Shown piece after piece: positions 31,816 through 37,318 of a stretch of DNA of 37,318 nucleotides. The notes beneath the pieces are model-generated. The model was not told where the DNA came from, did no database searches, and saw only the letters and a program-made list of their open reading frames with translations. The stretch is from positions 1 through 37,318 of the forward strand of contig CAMVGD010000011.1 of assembly GCA_947166925.1 (NCBI GenBank). Reading direction: 5' to 3'. The stretch comes from an uncultured Clostridia bacterium (lineage in GTDB: Bacteria; Bacillota; Clostridia; Christensenellales; CAG-138). The first letter of the stretch is position 1. Each line of letters starts with the position of its first letter. A program made the position numbers and the translations under genes.

Positions 31816-32274
31816 TCAAAGCTTGATCGCCGGAAACTTCTTCGGTTCGGCAGGCTGTCCTTCCGGCGTTTCCTCCGGCTGCTCCTCCGGCTGCTCCTTC
31901 GACGCTTTTTTCAATTTGTCGGAGCGCAGAATGCTGTGGATCCCCTCCAGCGTCTGCCGTTCGCTGCGGATCTCAAAGTGAATGATGAACGACATGATCG
32001 TGCGCAGCAGAACGATCGCGCCGAGGACCAGAAGTTCCTGCCACTCGCGCACGATGACCGTCCGCAGGACCTCGCCGCCCATCTTGAACGTCAGCGCGAT
32101 CGCGATGCCCTCCGCGGCGATCAGCCTTGCATGCGGATCCTTCCGAAGCCACGCAATCACGCCGCGGATCGCCGTCAGCACGATCATGATAACGCCGATA
32201 ACTTCGCACAGCATGACCGCCCATTCGATGATATAGGTGAAATACTGTTGTACGACCGATAATACTTCTTCCAT
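31816..32274 (-). CDS. DUF1622 membrane protein
   Basis: 152 residues from the ATG at 32274 (GGAGGG 7 nt upstream). Three hydrophobic segments: about 16-40 (IIEWAVMLCEVIGVIMIVLT), a shorter one about 55-70 and one at 80-100. The phrase KMGGEVLRTVIV and the spacing of LEVIG/AIRG fit DUF1622 (PF07784), which has no known function. The cytoplasmic tail is Lys/Glu/Pro-rich with EQPEEQPEETPE repeats. Follows thymidine kinase by 26 bp in one unit. Confidence 0.8.
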   Translation of the reverse strand: MEEVLSVVQQYFTYIIEWAVMLCEVIGVIMIVLTAIRGVIAWLRKDPHARLIAAEGIAIALTFKMGGEVLRTVIVREWQELLVLGAIVLLRTIMSFIIHFEIRSERQTLEGIHSILRSDKLKKASKEQPEEQPEETPEGQPAEPKKFPAIKL

Positions 32275-32300
32275 GCTGCAGCCCTCCGAAAATCCCTGCG

Positions 32301-32891
32301 TTATTCGGGCTTGTCCGGCGTCCGAAGCTCCGGACCCGGATCGCCCAGATTGAAATGCTTGCGGCAAAGCCCGATATACTTGTCGTTTGCGCCCAAAACC
32401 ACCTGCTCGCCGACCTTAGTGATGCCGCCCTTGCCGTCCAGACGCGCGTTGTTCGTCGCCTTTCTTCCGCACCAGCAGATCGTCTTGACCTCCTCGATCG
32501 CGTCCGCCCGGGCGAGAAGCCAGTGGCTGCCCTCGAAGAAGTTGCCCTGAAAATCGGTGCGAAGCCCGTAGCAGATGACCGGGACGTTGTAGTCGTCGAC
32601 GATCTTCACAAGCAGCTCCACCTGATCTTTCGTGAGAAACTGCGCCTCGTCGATGATCAGGCAGTCGTATTCGCCAGCCTTGACCTTGTTCATGTCGAGC
32701 TCCTCCATCGAGATGCAGGTGTCCTCGAGCCCGCAGCGCGACCAGATCCTTCTGGAGCCGTTTCGCGTGTCGATCGACGGCTTGATGAGGATCGCGTTCT
32801 TGCCGCGCTCCCAATAGTTATACTTGACCATGATCGCATTCGCGGTTTTGGAGGAGCCCATCGCTCCGTAACGAAAATACAGCTTTGCCAT
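32301..32891 (-). CDS. tdk: Thymidine kinase
   Basis: 196 residues from the ATG at 32891 (AAGGGGG 6 nt upstream; a second ATG 6 nt earlier is nearer the binding site but less likely). Type II thymidine kinase of the salvage pathway, making dTMP from thymidine and ATP. Visible: LYFRYGAMGSSKTANA (P-loop), LIIDEAQFL (Walker B), YGLRTDFQG with the lasso-like region, CWCGRKATNNARL and VLGANDKYIGLCRKHF (zinc Cys/His and substrate loop). Perfect sigma-A promoter upstream; shares a bidirectional region with rpsU. Confidence 0.94.
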   Translation of the reverse strand: MAKLYFRYGAMGSSKTANAIMVKYNYWERGKNAILIKPSIDTRNGSRRIWSRCGLEDTCISMEELDMNKVKAGEYDCLIIDEAQFLTKDQVELLVKIVDDYNVPVICYGLRTDFQGNFFEGSHWLLARADAIEEVKTICWCGRKATNNARLDGKGGITKVGEQVVLGANDKYIGLCRKHFNLGDPGPELRTPDKPE

Positions 32892-32913
32892 ACCCATCCC
32901 CCTTTGCAACCCT

Positions 32914-32942
32914 ATTATACAGAAACTGCCTGCGCTTGTCAA
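32914..32942 (-). promoter_or_regulatory. Consensus sigma-A promoter of tdk
   Basis: TTGACA (32942-32937), 17 bp, TATAAT (32919-32914): both hexamers and spacing perfect. Leader about 17 nt. Confidence 0.85.
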
Positions 32943-32970
32943 AAAAAACCGTAAAATTTACATTTCGGGA

Positions 32971-32999
32971 TTGACGAATCACGGATTCGCGAGTATAAT
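32971..32999 (+). promoter_or_regulatory. Sigma-A promoter of rpsU with inverted repeat in the spacer
   Basis: TTGACG (32971-32976), 17 bp, TATAAT (32994-32999). The spacer carries CGAATC-ACG-GATTCG (32975-32989), a perfect inverted repeat that overlaps the end of the -35 and could be a repressor operator. Confidence 0.8.
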
Positions 33000-33008
33000 A
33001 GCAAAAGC

Positions 33009-33023
33009 GTCGTGAATCACGAC
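33009..33023 (+). promoter_or_regulatory. Leader hairpin of rpsU
   Basis: GTCGTG-AAT-CACGAC (33009-33023) begins within a few bases of the expected transcription start. It shares GAATCACG with the promoter inverted repeat, so it may be a second operator copy, or a 5' stabilising stem-loop. Confidence 0.55.
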
Positions 33024-33051
33024 ATTGTTGCTCAAGAGGGGAGGGAAAAAA

Positions 33052-33222
33052 ATGGAAATCAGAGTCGGTGAAAACGAATCCCTGGAAAGCGCTCTCAAGA
33101 GATGGAAAAGAAAGTGCGCTCGCAGCGGCGTCCTCGCGGAGGTCCGCAGACGTGAGCATTACGAAAAGCCCAGCGTAAAGCGCAAGAAGAAGGCAGAAGC
33201 CGCGAGAAAGCGCAAGTATTGA
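33052..33222 (+). CDS. rpsU: 30S ribosomal protein bS21
   Basis: 56 residues, the usual size. [20 protein letters not shown] at the start and a Lys/Arg-rich C-terminus ([18 protein letters not shown]) are diagnostic. bS21 assists initiation on the 30S platform. The ATG at 33052 has GGGGAGGG 6 nt upstream. It is monocistronic, with its own promoter and terminator, divergent from tdk. In many genomes rpsU is followed by yqeY or dnaG; neither is here. Confidence 0.95.
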   Translation: MEIRVGENESLESALKRWKRKCARSGVLAEVRRREHYEKPSVKRKKKAEAARKRKY

Positions 33223-33238
33223 TTTTGAAGCAACCGAT

Positions 33239-33266
33239 AAGAGGACCGGAATCCGGTCCTCTTTTT
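33239..33266 (+). terminator. Terminator of rpsU
   Basis: AAGAGGACCGG (33239-33249) pairs with CCGGTCCTCTT (33253-33263), loop AAT, with T-run 33262-33266. The minus side lacks a good T-run. Confidence 0.85.
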
Positions 33267-33287
33267 CGTTTACGTCTTTCTGCGTCC

Positions 33288-34607
33288 TTACGGATTGCAG
33301 CGCTTGCAGGGAACATAACCCTGCGCGATCAGCTCCTCGCGCGTGCCGGTGTAATCCCAGCGGTTCTTCTCCAGGATGTCCTTGACCGACGAACAGGACG
33401 GTTTGTGAAATTTCCTTGTGTTCTTGTTTACCACATAGGTGATCCGCGCGACGGGTTCTTCCGTCGGCATGGTCCGCTCCGGCGCCTCCGGCGGCGCCGA
33501 CTCCTCCGGCGTCGTCAGCTCGACCGTTTCCGGCAGGAAATACGGATCCGCGCCGTCGTTTTTTGCAACGTCGAACGTGACGCGCGCGCCGTCGCTCACG
33601 CAATGGATCGTGCCGTGCAGATCGGTCCGGTACAGCACGGCGCCGGACGCTTTCAGCGCATCGAGCACCTGCTCCGTCGGATGCCCGTATCCGTTGTCTT
33701 TGCCGACCGAGATCACGGCAAACGACGGATCGGCACGGTCCAGAAACTGCCGGGACGTGGAATTGCCGCTGCCGTGATGCGCGACCTTCAGCACGTCGCA
33801 GGACAGGTCCGCCCCGCTTTCCAGCAGGATCGCCTCGTCCTCCGTTTCGCAGTCTCCCATGAACAGAAACGCCGTCGCCCCGTAGCAGATGCGGATGACA
33901 AGCGAGGTATTGTCGCTGATGATCGCGCCGGCTTCGGGATACAGGATCGTGACGGACGCGCTTCCGAGCATAAACCGCTCGCCCGCGTCCGGGATCGTAA
34001 CGGACGCGCCGTATTTTTCAAGCTGCTTTTTGAAATTGGCAAACGTCTTCGTATCGCTTTCGGTGACCGTGGAATAGACCCTGTCCGCGGATGCGTACTG
34101 CAGCGCGCCGGACAGTCCGCCGATGTGGTCCGCGTCCGAATGCGTCGCTGCAATGCAGTCCAATCGTTCGATGCCGTGCGTTTTGAGAAAGCTGTACAGA
34201 AGCTGCGAGCTGCCGCGATCCCCGCCGTCGATCAGCATGGCGTGTCCGTTGCACAGAATGCACGCGCCGTCGCCCTGTCCGACGTCCAAAAACCAGATCT
34301 CAAAGGTCGATCCCTCCGTGATCTGCGGATCCTCCTCCGCCGCAGGCGCGTCTGTCGGGGCGTCTGTCGGGGCGCTCGTCGGGGTCGGAACGGAAATAGG
34401 CGTGCCGGACGGCGCTGTTTCTTCGGAGATCGGCGCTGTGGGAGCGGGCGTGTCCGCATCGGAAACGGGCTGCGGATCGTGCGCGGTCTGTCCGGCGCCG
34501 CAGCCGAACAGCGCGCCCGCGAAAAAGGCGCACAGAAGCAGCAGCGCGCAAAGTGTTTTCATGGTTCCCGCGACCGACCGGTCACGGCATGACGGCGATG
34601 AACGCAT
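33288..34607 (-). CDS. ComEC-like metallo-beta-lactamase lipoprotein with C-terminal Ada-like zinc motif
   Basis: 439 residues from the ATG at 34607 (AAGGAG 9 nt upstream); a later ATG that starts the hydrophobic core has no binding site. Signal peptide with lipobox (ALFGC), then about 65 residues of Pro/Thr/Ser, then a metallo-beta-lactamase domain of the ComEC C-terminal type: WFLDVGQGDGACI, LIDGG, ATHSDADHIGGL (HxDxDH), GDCETEDEAILL, LKVAHHGSGNSTS and VGKDNGYGHP. The C-terminus has NKNTRKFHKPSCSSVKDI and YVPCKRCNP, a Cys-x...CxxC motif like the Ada zinc domain found on some clostridial ComEC-like proteins. Located outside the membrane, it may degrade or process nucleic acid; the phosphodiesterase role is inferred from the family. 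Confidence 0.88.
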   Translation of the reverse strand: MRSSPSCRDRSVAGTMKTLCALLLLCAFFAGALFGCGAGQTAHDPQPVSDADTPAPTAPISEETAPSGTPISVPTPTSAPTDAPTDAPAAEEDPQITEGSTFEIWFLDVGQGDGACILCNGHAMLIDGGDRGSSQLLYSFLKTHGIERLDCIAATHSDADHIGGLSGALQYASADRVYSTVTESDTKTFANFKKQLEKYGASVTIPDAGERFMLGSASVTILYPEAGAIISDNTSLVIRICYGATAFLFMGDCETEDEAILLESGADLSCDVLKVAHHGSGNSTSRQFLDRADPSFAVISVGKDNGYGHPTEQVLDALKASGAVLYRTDLHGTIHCVSDGARVTFDVAKNDGADPYFLPETVELTTPEESAPPEAPERTMPTEEPVARITYVVNKNTRKFHKPSCSSVKDILEKNRWDYTGTREELIAQGYVPCKRCNP

Positions 34608-34653
34608 GTCCCTTCTCTCCTTTTTCGCGGTACGATTTCCGTTTATCGTTTCC

Positions 34654-34682
34654 ATCATACAAAATGATCGCGTTTTCGTCAA
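34654..34682 (-). promoter_or_regulatory. Promoter of the ComEC-like lipoprotein gene
   Basis: TTGACG (34682-34677), 17 bp, TATGAT (34659-34654). Leader about 40 nt. Confidence 0.75.
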
Positions 34683-34692
34683 GCGTGCCCGG

Positions 34693-35190
34693 TCAGTTCC
34701 ACTCGTCCCGGGTCTCCCGCGGGCGTCTGCGCCCGCCTGCCGGTTTGTTCGGCAGCGGACGTCCCTTCCGGGGAAGCGCTTCCATGCGTTTTTTGCAGTT
34801 CAGCCAGTCCACCGTGCGGATCACGTTTTCGAGATCCGCTTCATCCAGCCCCTTCGCATAGGTGAGCTCGATGCGCACCGTGTCGCTCTCCGCGATAAAC
34901 CAGCCGGATACGAGGTCGATCCCGACGAACGTGCCGTCCCCGAGGCGGAACGCCGCAGGCTCCGGCTCCGCGCCGCGCAGCTTTTCGCGGAAGAACGCAT
35001 CGTTCTGCACGTCGGTGCGGATCGCGTCAAGATATACCGCGTCCGTGATCGGTTCCGCGCCGAAACGCGTCTGTACATAGGCTGCGAGCTCCGCGCCGCT
35101 GATCGCGTTGGGCGTCAGGTTCGGGCGCTCCTTTTCATAGACCGTTTTCCATTGTTCGGTCAGCGGCGGAAACAGCTTTTTGATCTGCAT
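34693..35190 (-). CDS. Hypothetical protein, cytoplasmic, family not recognised
   Basis: 165 residues from the ATG at 35190, preceded by AAGGAGG at 6 nt. No signal peptide or membrane segment. The sequence has an alpha/beta look: PLTEQWKTVYEKERPNL, an internal LRGAEPEPAAFRLGDGTFVG beta-turn phrase, LVSGWFIAESDTVRIELTYA strands, then a basic Pro/Gly/Arg tail (RKGRPLPNKPAGGRRRP). I do not recognise the family. It follows the dockerin gene across a terminator, and no promoter is evident in the short gap, so it may depend on readthrough. Confidence 0.65.
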   Translation of the reverse strand: MQIKKLFPPLTEQWKTVYEKERPNLTPNAISGAELAAYVQTRFGAEPITDAVYLDAIRTDVQNDAFFREKLRGAEPEPAAFRLGDGTFVGIDLVSGWFIAESDTVRIELTYAKGLDEADLENVIRTVDWLNCKKRMEALPRKGRPLPNKPAGGRRRPRETRDEWN

Positions 35191-35208
35191 ATCGATCCTC
35201 CTTTCGGG

Positions 35209-35237
35209 AAAAAGGGCGAGGCAAAACTGCCCCGCCC
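35209..35237 (-). terminator. Terminator after the dockerin protein gene
   Basis: On the minus strand GGGCGGGGC pairs with GCCTCGCCC (35237-35214, one G-T), loop of 6, then TTTTT (35213-35209). The binding site of the next gene lies directly after. Confidence 0.8.
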
Positions 35238-35251
35238 CCGTTTGATTGACT

Positions 35252-37318
35252 TCAGTTCTGCGCTTCGACCTCAAACGTCTTGATCATGCCGACCACATAG
35301 CGCAGGATCGCGACTGCGTCCGCCGCATTCGGCATGCCGTCGAAATCGGGCGCAACGTCCGCGTTCAGCGCGCCTTCCGGCGTCAGCACGGAGAGACCGA
35401 CCAGCGCGCGCAGCACGAGCGCCGCGTCCGCCGAGGTGATCTTTCCGTCGCAGTTGGCGTCGCCGTACGCCGGGATCACCTGTACGATGTCCGCACGGCT
35501 GCGCGTACGGATACGCGGACCGATCTGATCGGAGTTCTCATAGCTGTTCTGACCGATGGACGCAATGCCGCATGCGGTAAGATACGCGCCTTCCCTGACC
35601 CAGGAAAGATCGTGATAGCCCTGCTCGTCCGGCACGCAGCCGTCGCTGCAGTTGATGTAGCCGTCGAGGAAGACCAGGACCTCGCCGGAGCCGTCGTCCA
35701 CATGGATCGTGCCGAGCACGCCGTTCGCGTCGTATTCGACCTTGGTGACCTTGCCCGTGAACGCGACGAAGTTGCCGACCTTTTCGGGCGAAGCCGCCTC
35801 TGCCGTCGTGAGCATTTCGGGAACGACATACTGCTCTGCGTTCTCCGCGCAGATCTCGTCGATCACCATGTTCAGGACGCCGTCGTCGATGACGTACGTT
35901 TCGATCGTCTGCATGTTCGCCATCGTGATCGCGACCTCGAGGAGTCTCGCGCGCGTCGCGTAACCGGTCGTGACAACGCCGTCCGCGTTGTATTCGACGT
36001 CGCGCAGCGTGATATCCTGAATGTCTCCGCCGTAGTCGTTGCCGCAGTTCAGCTCGATCTCACCCATGTACTCGCTCGTCATACCGGTGATGCGGAGCTT
36101 CTGACCGACCTCGTAACGTCCCGCGACCGGGAACACGTTGATGCCGCGGCCGGATTCGTCCTGGATGTAGATGCAGTCGAAGAACGCGGTGTCCTTGTCG
36201 TAGCCGGACGCGTTGGAGGTGACGTAGCCCTCGATCGTGTAGGAGGTGTTGAGCTTGCCCGCCTCGTGGATCTCCGCGATCGGCGTGACCTCAGCCGGAT
36301 GGATCATCTTAAAGAGGTTCACGACGATCTGGTAGTTCGTGTTTTGCAGCGTTGCCGCACTCTCCATTTCGACCTTGACTTCGAACGTGGAGAAGAAGGT
36401 GACGCCGGAGGTGATGCAGAAGCCGCCCGTGGGCAGTTCTTCATAGGCGAGCACGCTGATCGTGTCCTGATCGCCCGCCGCGTCGTAGTACGGCTGATAG
36501 ATCTTGTCCGCCGTGACGTTCTTGCCGCCGTTGTAGTAGAGCGGGTAGGAGCTGACGAACGAGGTATCGAACGCATTGACGACGCTCGTCGCACCGTTCA
36601 GGATGATCGGCGCCGCGTTGTAGCAGGAGAACATCAGGTTCGTGTTCTCGATAAGGTACTCGGTGAGCGGGTTGTCCCAGTTGTAGAAGTCCTTGCCGGT
36701 AAAGTGCAGGCGGTAGGATTCGTTGGTCATGTTGACCGCGTCGGAAACGATGCCCTTGCCTACGCGCGCCTTGGCGCCGATGGTTTCGAGCAGTTCGTTC
36801 GAGATGACGCTCGCCCATTCCTCCTCGTTTTCCGGCTCGAGACGGTCGGACTTCGAGCAGACGATGAAGCTGCCGCCGCGCTCTGCGTATCTGCCGATCG
36901 CCGCGATCTCGTCCTCGGTGTAGAGCGAATCCGCAACGGAGATGCTCGCGCCCTTGAACGGAGCGGTCAGAACGAGCAGGTCGCAGTTTTCGAGCACTTC
37001 ATCGGTGATCGGCTCGGTGATGTGCTGCGACTTGACGCCGTACTGCGCCGCGAGCTCAATGAACGCCGTGTCGGAATCCGCATAGTTGCCGGAGACGTAG
37101 AAGTTGCTGTGTCCCGCGTCGATCAGCATCAACGACATATCCGCGCCGTCGCGGACAATGAAGCCGAGGTTGCCGTTGAACACATATTCGACGCCGCGGA
37201 ACATCGCGGTGACCTTGACGTCCAGCATAAAGCGTCCGGTTTCCGTAGGTACGTAGATCCAGGTGAGCTTGTCATCCTGCTTGGTCGTGGTCAGCACGGA
37301 GGTGCCGTCTGCAAACGT
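35252..37318 (-). CDS. Large secreted protein with GATase-like and OB-fold regions and C-terminal dockerin (5' end outside window)
   Basis: 688 residues are visible; the frame stays open to the right edge, so the start and signal peptide are missing. Order: beta-rich region; a Rossmann-like stretch (MLIDAGHSNFYVSGNY, then CDLLVLTAPFKG and DEIAAIGRYAERGGSFIVC), resembling a class I glutamine-amidotransferase-like domain; an OB-fold-like region (YTIEGYVTSNASGYD, IYIQDESGRGINVFPVAGRY, LRITG); a second such region (GTIHVDDGSGEVLVFLDGYI); and a type I dockerin (GDANCDGKITSADAALVLRA, DFDGMPNAADAVAILRYVVG), which binds calcium and docks to cohesins. Tandem OB modules recall extracellular nucleases or phosphatases. 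No catalytic residues are secure. Function unknown. Confidence 0.8.
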   Translation of the reverse strand, partial: TFADGTSVLTTTKQDDKLTWIYVPTETGRFMLDVKVTAMFRGVEYVFNGNLGFIVRDGADMSLMLIDAGHSNFYVSGNYADSDTAFIELAAQYGVKSQHITEPITDEVLENCDLLVLTAPFKGASISVADSLYTEDEIAAIGRYAERGGSFIVCSKSDRLEPENEEEWASVISNELLETIGAKARVGKGIVSDAVNMTNESYRLHFTGKDFYNWDNPLTEYLIENTNLMFSCYNAAPIILNGATSVVNAFDTSFVSSYPLYYNGGKNVTADKIYQPYYDAAGDQDTISVLAYEELPTGGFCITSGVTFFSTFEVKVEMESAATLQNTNYQIVVNLFKMIHPAEVTPIAEIHEAGKLNTSYTIEGYVTSNASGYDKDTAFFDCIYIQDESGRGINVFPVAGRYEVGQKLRITGMTSEYMGEIELNCGNDYGGDIQDITLRDVEYNADGVVTTGYATRARLLEVAITMANMQTIETYVIDDGVLNMVIDEICAENAEQYVVPEMLTTAEAASPEKVGNFVAFTGKVTKVEYDANGVLGTIHVDDGSGEVLVFLDGYINCSDGCVPDEQGYHDLSWVREGAYLTACGIASIGQNSYENSDQIGPRIRTRSRADIVQVIPAYGDANCDGKITSADAALVLRALVGLSVLTPEGALNADVAPDFDGMPNAADAVAILRYVVGMIKTFEVEAQN

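Noticed and set aside
1-37318. tRNA, rRNA, riboswitch, transposase or prophage genes
   Set aside because: None could be recognised on either strand; apparent mobile traits are limited to the repeats listed.

Overview
The window is a high-G+C stretch of chromosome from a low-complexity-envelope Gram-positive, most likely an endospore-forming gut Clostridia lineage. I infer this from a sigma-K-type sporulation factor with a pro-sequence, a SleB-type cell wall hydrolase, RNase J, CarD, TrmFO and HslVU in Firmicutes-like order, near-consensus sigma-A promoters, strong AGGAGG ribosome binding sites and a dockerin protein. An uncultivated Christensenellales/Oscillospirales-type organism is a guess from memory. 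Nearly all genes are on the minus strand; the exceptions are a cut-off gene at the left edge, an SGNH hydrolase, an SDR oxidoreductase and rpsU.

Layout, left to right. 1-2273: the end of a membrane-anchored protein, a membrane-bound XRE regulator plus zinc-ribbon membrane protein, and a divergent SGNH hydrolase. 2457-5170: an SDR dehydrogenase, a CofE-like ligase and a CarD-family regulator. 5227-8104: a proline/threonine-rich zinc-ribbon membrane protein lying between two 48-bp direct repeats, one of which is the 3' end of the next gene, then a radical SAM/SPASM enzyme preceded in its operon by two paralogous small lipoprotein-like peptides. This is the best candidate for an undescribed system. 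8163-10057: PRPP synthetase and sigK. 10058-11180: 1.1 kb without genes, first a dense mosaic of short perfect hairpins, then an AT-rich island. 11220-13785: mltG, a YlbF-family gene and a lipoprotein with an HExxH motif.

13852-31764 is the conserved core: rbgA-rnhB-yraN, then a three-gene envelope glycosylation set (two GT-C membrane glycosyltransferases and gtrA), comM, and, from a new promoter, dprA-topA-trmFO-hslV-hslU-sleB-like-rnj. The order resembles the ylqF-to-clpY region of Bacillus, but xerC and codY are absent and the glycosyltransferases are interposed. 31816-37318: DUF1622 protein and thymidine kinase, divergent rpsU with inverted repeats in its promoter and leader, a ComEC-like metallo-beta-lactamase lipoprotein, an unknown protein, and a large secreted dockerin protein cut by the right edge.

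Functionally the window joins DNA uptake and processing (DprA, ComM, the ComEC-like lipoprotein), translation and RNA maturation (RbgA, RNase HII, TrmFO, RNase J, S21), proteolysis (HslVU), sporulation and cell wall (SigK, SleB-like, MltG), and a large surface and lipoprotein component. Start codons were re-chosen wherever a ribosome binding site or promoter decided them. All assignments are by reading sequence motifs; no database search was run.
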